NCBI GenBank assembly: GCA_032358255.1
Contig: JAULBX010000002.1
Location: 806,001-870,000 of the forward strand
DNA from: Heterotrichella gracilis
Lineage: Eukaryota; Sar; Xanthophyceae; Tribonematales; Xanthonemataceae
DNA: 64,000 nucleotides
Direction: 5' to 3'
Below the pieces are notes generated by a model. The model saw nothing but the letters and a program-made list of their open reading frames with translations, ran no database searches and was not told the origin of the DNA. Both the position numbers and the translations under genes were made by a program. Of the stretch, positions 42,340 to 51,167 are shown piece after piece (within the stretch, counting starts at the first letter, position 1; the number at the start of each line of letters is the position of its first letter).

Positions 42340-43398
42340 ATGACATATATTATTTCTGGAATACAACAGGTTGGAATTGGCGTTGCTAATGTTAATGAGG
42401 GTTTTAAATGGTATAACAACCATTTCGGTATGGATGTGCCCGTGTTTGAAGAGGCTGCTGAGGCCAATTTAATGCTGCCCTACACCGGTGGCAAACCGCA
42501 TAAACGCCATGCTATTTTAGCCATTAACATGAAAGGTGGCGGCGGTTTCGAGATCTGGCAATATACCAGCCGCACACCTCAGGCTGCAGCATTTAAGCCT
42601 CAACTGGGAGATCTTGGTTTGTTTTGTGCTAAAATGAAGACTGAAAATGTAAAGGCTTCTTACGATTTTTTAAAGTCGAAGAATGTAAAACTTTTAGGAG
42701 AGATCACAAAAAACCCAGTTGGCAAAGAACATTTTTTTATGGAAGATGCCTTTGGTAATTTATTTGAAATTATTGAGGACGATCGTTGGTTTGGAAAGGG
42801 TTTAAGGGAAACTGGTGGACCAATAGGAATGATGATTGGCGTAAGCGATATGGAGAGATCAATTAAATTTTATTCTACTGTTTTAGGTTACGACAAAGTA
42901 CTGTTTAAAAGCGAAAACAGTTTTGCCGACCTTGCCGTATTGCCCGGCGGTGCTGTAACTGCCAAGCGCGCCATTTTAACGCATAGTAAAGATCGTGTTG
43001 GACCTTTTTCGAAATTATTTGGTAACAGTTATATTGAATTAGTAGAGGCAAAAAATTACACGCCGCGCAAAATATTTGAGAACCGTTTTTGGGGCGATCT
43101 TGGTTTTATACATTTGTGTTTTGACATTAAAAATATGCCAGCTTTAAAAACTGCTTGCGAAGCGGCAGGACATCCATTTACAGTAGATGGCGGCGCGGGC
43201 TTTGAAATGGGCGAAGCGGCGGGACACTTTACTTATATTGAAGATCCGGATGGTGCTTTGATAGAATTTGTGGAAACTAAAAAAATACCGATCATGAAAA
43301 AATGGGGCTGGTATTTAGATCTTAAAAAACGCGCTCCAGAAAAACCTCTTCCAAACTGGATGTTAAAGGCTTTGGGGATGAACAGGAAGAAGGTTTGA
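42340..43398 (+). CDS. Two-domain VOC-superfamily protein
   Basis: 352 residues with two vicinal-oxygen-chelate (glyoxalase-like) domains. Domain 1 (1-155) begins GIQQVGIGVANVNEGFKWYNNHFGM and ends DAFGNLFEIIED; domain 2 (160-320) begins GPIGMMIGVSDMERSIKFYSTVLGY and ends YIEDPDGALIEFVETKK, with His/Glu metal-ligand positions (FIHLCFD and LIEFVE). The size suggests 4-hydroxyphenylpyruvate dioxygenase, but its characteristic C-terminal block is missing, so only a superfamily assignment is given. Confidence 0.88.
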   Translation: MTYIISGIQQVGIGVANVNEGFKWYNNHFGMDVPVFEEAAEANLMLPYTGGKPHKRHAILAINMKGGGGFEIWQYTSRTPQAAAFKPQLGDLGLFCAKMKTENVKASYDFLKSKNVKLLGEITKNPVGKEHFFMEDAFGNLFEIIEDDRWFGKGLRETGGPIGMMIGVSDMERSIKFYSTVLGYDKVLFKSENSFADLAVLPGGAVTAKRAILTHSKDRVGPFSKLFGNSYIELVEAKNYTPRKIFENRFWGDLGFIHLCFDIKNMPALKTACEAAGHPFTVDGGAGFEMGEAAGHFTYIEDPDGALIEFVETKKIPIMKKWGWYLDLKKRAPEKPLPNWMLKALGMNRKKV

Positions 43399-43435
43399 TG
43401 TTTTACAGGCATGCTTTTTGCGTATCTTTATACAC

Positions 43436-44047
43436 ATGAAGTTAAACCTTATACTTTTTCTTTTTTTTGTTTGCATTAAATTTTCTGCACAGGAAATTGT
43501 TTCGTCTTCTACTTCTATTGAATCCTGTTTGGATTCTGTTGATTGTTATACCATAAAAGGTCCTGCCTATTTATTTTATGATGAAAGTAAAAATATTTTT
43601 TTTCTGAAAGTTATATTTGCCGATTTTAAAAAAGACAGCGATACCAGCGACACCTGGCTAAATAATCCGTCTGATAGTACATTGTATTTTAAAGCCGATC
43701 TGCAAAAAGAACAATTTCCGGCATTAAGCAATCAAAACACAAAAAGTTTTAAATTACCCGGGCAAATATATTTTAATGGCAAGTGGCGCGATCAAAGTAT
43801 TGTTGTAAATATTTATAGTTCAGAAAATGGTATTGTTAACACGAGCAATACAAACTCTAATTTTAAATACGATAATTACAAAGTAAATTTTAGTTTGCCT
43901 TTTGTACCCAAGCAATTTAAGACCTATGCAAAGTCGCACTACAATAAACAAACTATTACCATTAACGTGACCCTTGGCCGCATTAACCTTCTGAAACCGG
44001 GAATGGAGAACCTTTTGGACGATATCTATTATCTGCCATCACGATAA
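43436..44047 (+). CDS. Exported protein of unknown function
   Basis: 203 residues from ATG 43436. A TATCTTTA box (43423-43430) lies within the upstream extension and ends 5 bases before this ATG, so the later start is preferred. Signal peptide 1-19 (ending KFSAQ). The mature protein is beta-rich (YFKADLQKEQFPALSNQ, FKLPGQIYFNGKWRDQSIVV). It resembles YceI-type or lipocalin-like single-domain exported proteins in length only. No motif allows a name. Confidence 0.75.
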   Translation: MKLNLILFLFFVCIKFSAQEIVSSSTSIESCLDSVDCYTIKGPAYLFYDESKNIFFLKVIFADFKKDSDTSDTWLNNPSDSTLYFKADLQKEQFPALSNQNTKSFKLPGQIYFNGKWRDQSIVVNIYSSENGIVNTSNTNSNFKYDNYKVNFSLPFVPKQFKTYAKSHYNKQTITINVTLGRINLLKPGMENLLDDIYYLPSR

Positions 44048-44098
44048 AATTTAACTACAAAGACGCCAATGGCGCAGAGTAATACCGTCTAAATTCAC

Positions 44099-44106
44099 TA
44101 TCTTTG
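44099..44106 (+). promoter_or_regulatory. -7 promoter box (TATCTTTG) before dus
   Basis: An exact TAnnTTTG match ending 4 bases before the GTG start at 44111. Upstream lies a CACAAAG-type repeat remnant (44055-44080). Confidence 0.5.
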
Positions 44107-44110
44107 CCGC

Positions 44111-45103
44111 GTGATAAAGATCGGCCCTAAAATAGAGCTTCCTGATTTTCCTTTATTACTTGCGCCTATGGAGGATGTGAGTGATCCGCCTTTTCGTTTG
44201 GTTTGCAAACAATATGGCGCCGATTTGATGTACACTGAATTCATCAGCAGCGAAGGTTTAATTCGTGATGCTATCAAAAGTCGCAAGAAACTCGACATTT
44301 TTGATTACGAACGTCCCATCGGTATACAAATATTTGGTGGCGATGAAGAAGCTATGGCCCTATCAGGAAAAATTGTAGATGCAGCAAATCCCGATATTGT
44401 AGATATTAATTTTGGTTGCCCGGTAAAAAAAGTGGTTTGTAAAGGTGCGGGTGCAGGCGTTTTAAAAGATGTCGATCTAATGGTGCGCTTGACCAAAGCC
44501 GTTATAAAAAGTACAAGTTTACCTGTTACCGTTAAAACACGGTTGGGTTGGGATGATGCTACCATTAATATTATGGAGGTGGCTGAACGTTTACAGGATA
44601 TAGGGATACAAGCATTATCTATTCATGGACGCACACGCCAGCAAATGTACAAAGGCTCTGCCAATTGGGAACCCATTGCAGCTGTAAAAAATAATCCACG
44701 TATTAAAATTCCAATATTTGGCAATGGCGATATTGATAGTCCTGAAAAAGCATTAGAGTATAAAAATAAATATGGTATTGATGGCATTATGATAGGCCGT
44801 GCCGCCATTGGTTATCCATGGATCTTTAACGAGATAAAACATTTTTTTAAAACAGGCGAGCATTTGGCAAAGCCTACCATTGTAAACCGTGTAGAGGTTT
44901 GTAAACTCCATTTACAAAAATCGGTGGAGTGGAAAGGCGAAAAATTAGGCTTACTTGAAATGCGCAATCATTACTCTAATTATTTTAGAGGCATTCCAAA
45001 TTTTAAAGAAACGCGCACAAAATTAGTAACGCTCAATTCTTCTGCAGAGCTATTTGATCTTTTAGATACAGTAACGCAAATGCCCGAACTACAGGCGCTT
45101 TAA
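44111..45103 (+). CDS. dusB: tRNA-dihydrouridine synthase (DusB-like)
   Basis: 330 residues, GTG start. A flavoenzyme that reduces uridines in tRNA. FMN and catalytic motifs: APMEDVSDPPFR at 18-29, NFGCPVKKV with catalytic Cys103, TVKTRLGWDD, SIHGRTRQQMYKG and GNGDI. The C-terminal helical RNA-binding domain ends at the normal length. DusB is the closest subtype by overall pattern; in Bacteroidota the exact target position is not established. Confidence 0.94.
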   Translation: MIKIGPKIELPDFPLLLAPMEDVSDPPFRLVCKQYGADLMYTEFISSEGLIRDAIKSRKKLDIFDYERPIGIQIFGGDEEAMALSGKIVDAANPDIVDINFGCPVKKVVCKGAGAGVLKDVDLMVRLTKAVIKSTSLPVTVKTRLGWDDATINIMEVAERLQDIGIQALSIHGRTRQQMYKGSANWEPIAAVKNNPRIKIPIFGNGDIDSPEKALEYKNKYGIDGIMIGRAAIGYPWIFNEIKHFFKTGEHLAKPTIVNRVEVCKLHLQKSVEWKGEKLGLLEMRNHYSNYFRGIPNFKETRTKLVTLNSSAELFDLLDTVTQMPELQAL

Positions 45104-45159
45104 TCAATATTTTTACTGGCATGATTTTTAGTTGTATTTATACGATTAAAATTATCGTT

Positions 45160-45405
45160 ATGTCTATTTTAAAAAAGAAAAGTTCTGCAATAAAAAAAAG
45201 CGAGACCCCTGTTAAGAAAAAAGGGGAAGGTAGCGCCTTGAGAAACACTGGAGAAAATTCTAACAAAGAAAGAAACGAGGACGAAAAGCATAATAAAGGC
45301 GGGCATTTGAAAAATAACAAAGGAACCGGAAAAGGCTTTGATGGTCCAAATTATTACGAGACAGAACAGCCGCCTCAGAAAGAATCAAAAAAAAGTAAGA
45401 AATAG
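45160..45405 (+). CDS. Small basic disordered protein
   Basis: 81 residues from ATG 45160; the frame extends to 45121, but the extension adds an unlikely hydrophobic head. The protein is almost entirely Lys, Glu, Gly, Asn and Ser, with no hydrophobic core (KKKSSAIKKSETPVKKKGEG, then NKGGHLKNNKGTGKGFDGPNYY). Proteins like this are often nucleic-acid-binding or stress-linked, but no function can be claimed. Confidence 0.55.
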   Translation: MSILKKKSSAIKKSETPVKKKGEGSALRNTGENSNKERNEDEKHNKGGHLKNNKGTGKGFDGPNYYETEQPPQKESKKSKK

Positions 45406-45428
45406 CCGTGAATGCTTATTATAAAGAA

Positions 45429-45450
45429 CGGGAAATAATTTTCCCGCTTT
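45429..45450 (+). terminator. Probable terminator
   Basis: CGGGAAA (45429-45435) pairs with TTTCCCG (45440-45446) around TAAT, followed by CTTT. The T tract is short. It lies 24 bases after the small basic protein gene. Confidence 0.55.
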
Positions 45451-45554
45451 AAGACGTTTTCGAGAAGCAAAAATAAATAAATCCCAGCGATAGTAACTAA
45501 AAACACTGGCACAATTTTTTGATAGATAAAACTAAATAATTAAAAATAAAACCA

Positions 45555-46127
45555 ATGACAACATTAAAAAAAATTACAGGCTATGTTACCGTTTTAAGTT
45601 TAGCGTTTACACTTACAACTTCCTGCTCAAATGAAAAGGATTCTAAAGAAGTTGCCGAAGAGGCAAACGAAGCAAATCTTGATCGTAAAGAAGAAAAAGG
45701 CGCTGAACATTTAGTAGAAGCATACGCCGCTAACATGTATGAAATTAAAGCCTCTGAGAATGCCGCGTTGAATGCATCAACAGCTGAAGTAAAAAAGATT
45801 GCAATATTGATGATAGAAGCTCATGGCAAAATGAATGTGGATATTGAAAAACTTGCTGCCACAAAATCTATTACGCTTCCCAATGATCTTACATTTGACC
45901 AGAGAAACGACCTTGAAAAAATTACAGAAAAAACAGGGGTAGATTACGACAAAGTTTATATCTCTAAAATGAAAGATAAACACGAAGACGCGCTTAACCT
46001 ACTCAATAAAGTTTCAGAGAAATGTGATGATGCTGAAATTAAAAGCTGGGCACAACAAACGGCACCAGAAGTTAGCGCCCATTTAGAAATGGTTAAAGCA
46101 GCTGATGAAAATTTAAAGAACAGATAA
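45555..46127 (+). CDS. DUF4142 lipoprotein
   Basis: 190 residues with lipobox TTSC (Cys 24). The mature part is a helical ferritin-like bundle typical of DUF4142: FVEAYAANMYEIKASENAALNAS-type helix 1, then KKIAILMIEAHGKMNVDIEKLAATKSI with the His-containing helix, VYISKMKDKHEDALNLLNKV and AHLEMVKAADENL. Family function is unknown; members are often found in stress regulons. It is monocistronic, closed by a strong terminator. Confidence 0.9.
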   Translation: MTTLKKITGYVTVLSLAFTLTTSCSNEKDSKEVAEEANEANLDRKEEKGAEHLVEAYAANMYEIKASENAALNASTAEVKKIAILMIEAHGKMNVDIEKLAATKSITLPNDLTFDQRNDLEKITEKTGVDYDKVYISKMKDKHEDALNLLNKVSEKCDDAEIKSWAQQTAPEVSAHLEMVKAADENLKNR

Positions 46128-46141
46128 AAAGAAAATAAATT

Positions 46142-46174
46142 AAAAAAGGGCTTCAAAATTTGAAGCCCTTTTTT
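46142..46174. terminator. Bidirectional terminator
   Basis: A6-GGGCTTCA pairs with TGAAGCCC-T6 around a 5-base loop (46142-46155 with 46161-46174). It serves the DUF4142 gene and the convergent purL. Confidence 0.95.
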
Positions 46175-46206
46175 GTTGATAATATTGTGTTGAGCTTGTC
46201 GAGCGA

Positions 46207-48438
46207 TTAATTCATATACCCTTCAATACTTGTATCAAACGAATGTTTGTAATCACTAACGGTTCCGTAATTGACAGTATCAATAATAACAGACTTGCCT
46301 TTTACTACTCCTAATTTAATGAACGGAACATTTTGTTGTTTTAATTCTGTTTCCAATTTAAGCTTGTTGTTTTCTGAAGTACTTACAACTACCCTGCTTT
46401 GAGCCTCACCAAATAAGAAAGCATCTTTGCGGATAGAAAGCTCTGTATTGATCTCGAAACCTAAATTATTTACCATAGCGCTTTCTAAAAGGTTCATAAA
46501 TAAACCCCCATCACTAATATCGTGAGCAGAATTAATTAATTTGTATTTAATTACAGACTTAACTGCGTTTTGCACATTGTACTCTGTATCTAAATTAAAA
46601 TAAGGCGCAGGACTGTTTTTTACTTTACAAAAACTGTATAAATACTCTGAAGACGAAATATCGTTCTTGCTCTCACCAATCAAATAAATAGTGTCTCCTT
46701 CGTTCTTAAAATCTAAAGTTGTTTGTAAGGCTTTGTCTTCTAAAATACCGATCATACCAATTGTAGGTGTCGGAAAAACCGGACCTTCATAACTTGATTG
46801 ATTGTAAAAACTAACATTACCACCTGTTACCGGTGTTTGAAATTTTAAACAGGCGCTGCTCATTCCTTTTATAGCGCCAACAAATTGCCAGTACACTTCC
46901 GGATTATAAGGATTACCAAAATTTAAGCAATTGGTAACCGCACTTGGAATACCACCGCTACAAACAATATTACGAGCCGCTTCGCTTACAGCAATAGCAC
47001 AGCCCGCTTCAGGGTCTGCATTCACATAACGCGCATTGCAATCCACTGTCATGGCCAAACCTTTTTTGCTGCCTTTTATATTTACAATGGCAGCATCACT
47101 TGGTTTATTTGTGCTCATGTTAATGGTTCCAACCATACTATCGTATTGATTATATACCCAACGTTTGCTTGCTAAATTTGGATGTTTAGCTAAATGTTGC
47201 ATTATAGGTTTAAGATCGGTTGGTTCAAAAACAGAATTAATATCAAACTTTTTAGACTCAGCATAATAAGCCGGCTCTTTATAATCGCGTTTGTAAATAG
47301 GTGCTCCACCACCCAAAACCAAAACGCCCGCAGGTACATCGGCAACAAGTTCATCATTCATGTAATATTTTAACCTATCGCCTGTTGTTACTTCTCCAAT
47401 CTGTTCGCAATTTAGGTCCCATTTATCAAACACAGCTTTTACAAGATCTTCTTTGCCTTTTTCAACCACAACCAACATACGCTCTTGCGATTCTGACAAT
47501 AAGATCTCGAAAGGATGCATGCCCGCCTGACGTGTAGGCACTTTATGCAACCAAATATTCATGCCGTGCTCGCCTTTAGCGCTCATTTCGGAAGTTGAAC
47601 AGGTAATACCTGCGGCTCCCATATCCTGCATACCAACAACTGCGCCGGTTTTAATAACTTCTAAAGTAGCTTCTAATAATAATTTCTCCTGAAAAGGATC
47701 ACCTACCTGTACCGACGGTAAGTCTTTGGCGGAATCTTCCGTAAGGTCTTTACTTGCAAAGGCAGCGCCCGCAATACCATCTTTGCCGGTTGAAGAACCA
47801 ACAATAAATACAGGATTACCCGATCCATAAGAAGTGGCACTAACAGTTTCTCCTTGTTTTACAATACCAACGCTCATAGCGTTTACCAAAGGATTAACGT
47901 TATAACATTCATCAAAAAACACTTCGCCGCCAACGGTTGGTATGCCAAAAGCATTGCCGTAATCACCAATACCTTTAACCACGCCTTTAAGCAGCCATTG
48001 TGTCTTTGCAGAGCTAAGATCTCCAAAACGTAAAGAATTTAACTGAGCAATAGGACGTGCGCCCATAGTAAATATATCGCGATTGATGCCGCCAACACCT
48101 GTTGCAGCGCCCTGATAGGGCTCAATAGCACTAGGGTGATTATGCGATTCTATTTTAAAGCAACAAGCCAAGCCATCGCCAATGTCAACCAAACCAGCAT
48201 TTTCTTCACCAGCTTTTGCCAACATATGTGGCCCATCTTTTGGTAGGGTTTTTAACCAGGTAATTGAATTTTTGTAAGAACAGTGTTCGCTCCACATTAC
48301 AGAAAAGATGGAAACCTCAGTAAAATTAGGGGTTCTGCCAAGTATTTCTTTTATTCTGTCAAACTCTTCGGGTAAAAGGCCAAGGTTTTTTGCTGCTTCA
48401 ACATCAGCTAACTGTTCTGAATATTTTAGTGTTGCCAT
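46207..48438 (-). CDS. purL: Phosphoribosylformylglycinamidine synthase subunit PurL
   Basis: 743 residues, the small (three-subunit) form. It converts FGAR to FGAM in purine synthesis with ammonia from PurQ. Marks: [12 protein letters not shown] with the catalytic His region, [70 protein letters not shown] and the second-half repeat [13 protein letters not shown] and DISDGGL. purQ and purS are not in the window. A TATCTTTA box on the minus strand at 48462-48455 is the probable -7 element. Confidence 0.97.
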   Translation of the reverse strand: MATLKYSEQLADVEAAKNLGLLPEEFDRIKEILGRTPNFTEVSIFSVMWSEHCSYKNSITWLKTLPKDGPHMLAKAGEENAGLVDIGDGLACCFKIESHNHPSAIEPYQGAATGVGGINRDIFTMGARPIAQLNSLRFGDLSSAKTQWLLKGVVKGIGDYGNAFGIPTVGGEVFFDECYNVNPLVNAMSVGIVKQGETVSATSYGSGNPVFIVGSSTGKDGIAGAAFASKDLTEDSAKDLPSVQVGDPFQEKLLLEATLEVIKTGAVVGMQDMGAAGITCSTSEMSAKGEHGMNIWLHKVPTRQAGMHPFEILLSESQERMLVVVEKGKEDLVKAVFDKWDLNCEQIGEVTTGDRLKYYMNDELVADVPAGVLVLGGGAPIYKRDYKEPAYYAESKKFDINSVFEPTDLKPIMQHLAKHPNLASKRWVYNQYDSMVGTINMSTNKPSDAAIVNIKGSKKGLAMTVDCNARYVNADPEAGCAIAVSEAARNIVCSGGIPSAVTNCLNFGNPYNPEVYWQFVGAIKGMSSACLKFQTPVTGGNVSFYNQSSYEGPVFPTPTIGMIGILEDKALQTTLDFKNEGDTIYLIGESKNDISSSEYLYSFCKVKNSPAPYFNLDTEYNVQNAVKSVIKYKLINSAHDISDGGLFMNLLESAMVNNLGFEINTELSIRKDAFLFGEAQSRVVVSTSENNKLKLETELKQQNVPFIKLGVVKGKSVIIDTVNYGTVSDYKHSFDTSIEGYMN

Positions 48439-48470
48439 AATTAAAATTAAGCATTAAAGATATTGATTTT

Positions 48471-48491
48471 AAAGGCTTCACAATAGCCTTT
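48471..48491. promoter_or_regulatory. Inverted repeat upstream of purL
   Basis: AAAGGCT (48471-48477) and AGCCTTT (48485-48491) are reverse complements around TCACAAT, in the purL / phosphatase divergent gap. It lies just upstream of the purL -7-like box and could be an operator; as a + strand hairpin followed by T it could also terminate transcripts. Confidence 0.3.
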
Positions 48492-48540
48492 TTAATGAAC
48501 AAATTGCAAGGAAATGAGGCAATAACTGTTAAAAAATATT

Positions 48541-48570
48541 TTTGCTCCTTGTGAATTTATGCTAATTTTA
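48541..48570 (+). promoter_or_regulatory. Promoter of the TPR/SpoIIE phosphatase gene
   Basis: TTTG at 48541-48544 and TAATTTTA at 48563-48570, spaced 18 bases, fit the Bacteroidota promoter with one mismatch in the last -7 base. The GTG start is 25 bases downstream. Confidence 0.5.
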
Positions 48571-48595
48571 GTTTTCCTTCGTCTGAATTATAACC

Positions 48596-50797
48596 GTGAA
48601 ATTTATTTATAAAAACATACTTTGTCTTTTTTGCATTTTTTTCTTTTTTGAAAAAAAAAGTTTGAATGCGCAAAGCCACACGATTGATTCGTTACAATCG
48701 GTTATAAAAACACTAAATGCCGAGTCTTCATCGGCAAGTTTAGATGACACAATAAGAATTAGCGCCTTAATTAGCTTAAGTAAAGAGTATGTAGGAATAA
48801 GGGATTATGGCAAAGCCATTAAATATGCCAGTATTGCAAAAATAATTTCTGAAAAATTAGTAACGGCCGTAGATATTTCTGTTTCAAAAAATTGGTTGGC
48901 CAACGCTTACCAGAGTATAGCTTACACCTTTGAAAATCAGGAAAATTATGCCAACGCTTTATCGCAATACAAAAAAGAATTAACATTACGGGAAGAGCTC
49001 GGCAATAACTACAGAACAGCTTTATGCCTCAATAAAATTGGAGAGCTATACAATTACCAGGATAATTTTGCCGCATCCATGGATTATTATTACCGTGCGC
49101 TAAAATTAATTGATGAGGTTAATTACAAAGATGAGATCCTTACCATTTATAACAACTTGGGAATTACTTACGACCGACAACGAAATTATGATAAATCGTT
49201 GGAGTACTACAACAAGGTTTTAAAATTAAGTACAGAGATCGGTGACAAAGCTACTCTTGGCATTTGCTACTCTAATATTGGAACGGTTTATGCCGAGCAA
49301 GGCAAATTTGACGAATCGTTAGTTTATTTTTTTAAATTCTTGAAGATCGCCGAAGTGTCTAAAAACATCAGAAACGTTGCCATTGCGTATTTGAACATTT
49401 CAAACGTATATGAAATGGAAGGCGATTTTGACAGATCTTTCGCTACACAATTTAAAGCCTTAAAGATCTTAGAAGAAATTGGCAACCAAGGAGAGTTGGC
49501 ATTAATAAATTCAAATATTGGTGTTTCATTCATGTCTAAAGCCAAAAGGGGTTCTGCGGGAAGAAGCGGGAATTTGCAAGAAGCAAAAAAATATTTCAAT
49601 ATTGGTTTACAACTGTATCAAAAAATCGGCCAGGTAGAAGGCATAAGCCAATCGTACGATTACTTATCTGAATTAGAAGAGTTAATGGGTAACCATCAGG
49701 CTTCTTTGCAAAATTACAAAATGCATATTCAATACAGGGATAGTTTAACTAAACTCATTGATAATGAAAAAAGCATACGCGCTGAAATGAATTATGAATT
49801 TGAACAAAAAGAAAATATAACAAGATTAGAACAAGAACGAAAAGAAGATGCTGCCAAACAAATAAGCAACAAACAAAAACAATTGTTGAATTTATTTATT
49901 GTTGCATTTATTTTTATGGTAATACTTGCTGTTTTAATTTTTAGAAGCAATCGCCATAAACAAAAAGCAAATAAAATTATCACGCTACAAAAAGTAGAAG
50001 TTGAACGTCAAAAAAGTTTGGTAGAAGAAAAACAAAGTCAAATCCTTTCAAGTATTAGTTACGCTAAACGCATTCAGGAATCTATTTTAATTTCCGAAGA
50101 CGAAATTACGGCGCATATTCCTAATTTATTTATTACCTACCTTCCAAAAGATATTGTAAGTGGCGACTTTTACTGGTACTCAAAACAAGGTCACGAATCA
50201 TTTATCGTTGTTGCAGATTGCACTGGTCATGGTGTACCGGGTGCTTTTTTAAGCATGGTAGGCAGCACGTTATTGAATGAGATCATCATTCACAAAAAAA
50301 TTCACGATCCTGCACTAATCATTAATTCACTGGCAACAGGCCTTTCGAGCACACTGGCCAATAAAGAAAAGGATGAATTAAATACCGACGGTATGGATAT
50401 TTCCATCTGCAAGGTCGACCACATTACTAAAAAATTATATTTTGCCGGAGCTAACCAATCAATTTTTATTGTAGATAATTATAATACAAAAGAAATTAAA
50501 CCGCAGATCAGTTCTATTAATGGCATTTTTGCAATAGATAAAACTGAAAAGATAACCTCTGTTGAAATAGCCCTGAGAGATGGAATAATGGTTTATATGT
50601 CTACCGATGGCTATGTAGACCAGATCGGCGAAGAAACACAAAAGAAATATCTAACATCGCGTTACGAAAAATTATTAGGACAAATACACACGCTATCGGT
50701 TGAAAAACAAAGATACATGCTTGAAGAAACTTTTGATGAATGGAAAGGCGATTCTAAACAAATTGATGATGTATTGATAATTGGGTTTAAGATCTAA
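48596..50797 (+). CDS. TPR-SpoIIE (PP2C-type) phosphatase, SiaA-like role
   Basis: 733 residues, GTG start. Signal sequence (ending SLNAQ), periplasmic TPR repeats from about 50 to 400 (ALCLNKIGELYNYQDNF, YNNLGITYDRQRNYDKSLEYY, CYSNIGTVYAEQGKFDES), a transmembrane helix near 431-450, a coiled coil, then a cytoplasmic SpoIIE phosphatase domain (about 520-733) with metal-site motifs GDFYWY, VVADCTGHGVPGAFLSMVG, DGMDI, STDGYVDQ and DDVLIIG. SpoIIE phosphatases dephosphorylate Ser/Thr on partner proteins. Its 3' end overlaps the siaC-like gene by four bases, which makes that protein the likely substrate. Confidence 0.92.
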   Translation: MKFIYKNILCLFCIFFFFEKKSLNAQSHTIDSLQSVIKTLNAESSSASLDDTIRISALISLSKEYVGIRDYGKAIKYASIAKIISEKLVTAVDISVSKNWLANAYQSIAYTFENQENYANALSQYKKELTLREELGNNYRTALCLNKIGELYNYQDNFAASMDYYYRALKLIDEVNYKDEILTIYNNLGITYDRQRNYDKSLEYYNKVLKLSTEIGDKATLGICYSNIGTVYAEQGKFDESLVYFFKFLKIAEVSKNIRNVAIAYLNISNVYEMEGDFDRSFATQFKALKILEEIGNQGELALINSNIGVSFMSKAKRGSAGRSGNLQEAKKYFNIGLQLYQKIGQVEGISQSYDYLSELEELMGNHQASLQNYKMHIQYRDSLTKLIDNEKSIRAEMNYEFEQKENITRLEQERKEDAAKQISNKQKQLLNLFIVAFIFMVILAVLIFRSNRHKQKANKIITLQKVEVERQKSLVEEKQSQILSSISYAKRIQESILISEDEITAHIPNLFITYLPKDIVSGDFYWYSKQGHESFIVVADCTGHGVPGAFLSMVGSTLLNEIIIHKKIHDPALIINSLATGLSSTLANKEKDELNTDGMDISICKVDHITKKLYFAGANQSIFIVDNYNTKEIKPQISSINGIFAIDKTEKITSVEIALRDGIMVYMSTDGYVDQIGEETQKKYLTSRYEKLLGQIHTLSVEKQRYMLEETFDEWKGDSKQIDDVLIIGFKI

Positions 50798-51165
50798 ACC
50801 TCGTTGAAGATAAACTTCATGCTTGTTAATTGTTCCAGCCTCTTGCCGGTTTGAAGCATGTCAACATCTCCTTTATCGTAATTCCAGTTTAAATTTACCT
50901 TATTATTTTGTTTTAACTGGTCAAACAAAAGGATCATTTTCATTACTTGTTTTGTAGAAGAAGTGCTGATATAATCAAAGTGAAAAACAATATTCGTTTC
51001 CTCTTTTGGAGTCTTTATATACTCGCTAACGTAATTGATAAGTGGCTCATAAAATAGAATAGCGTTTTCCGGTAGAGAACGTTTTGAGATCTCAAAAACA
51101 CCTTTGCTGTTATCAAACAATACACAAGGTAAATCTTCGGTTGCATCTAAATCTAATATTGCCAT
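50794..51165 (-). CDS. SiaC-like (DUF1987) regulatory phosphoprotein
   Basis: 123 residues matching the DUF1987 / SiaC family: FEISKRSLPENAILFYEPLINYVSEYI, then NIVFHFDYISTSSTKQVMKMILLFDQL. In Pseudomonas SiaC, a Thr at this place (reported as Thr68) is phosphorylated by SiaB and dephosphorylated by SiaA; Thr68 in FDYISTSS is the equivalent candidate here. Unphosphorylated SiaC activates a diguanylate cyclase there, but no GGDEF protein is visible in this window. It follows the siaB-like gene by 2 bases. Confidence 0.88.
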   Translation of the reverse strand: MAILDLDATEDLPCVLFDNSKGVFEISKRSLPENAILFYEPLINYVSEYIKTPKEETNIVFHFDYISTSSTKQVMKMILLFDQLKQNNKVNLNWNYDKGDVDMLQTGKRLEQLTSMKFIFNEV

Positions 51166-51167
51166 TT

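Noticed and set aside
42340-43398. 4-hydroxyphenylpyruvate dioxygenase call
   Set aside because: Size and two VOC domains fit, but the conserved C-terminal block of that enzyme is absent; only the superfamily is supported.
47301-47537. Plus-strand ORF inside purL
   Set aside because: It is a shadow of the conserved purL frame.
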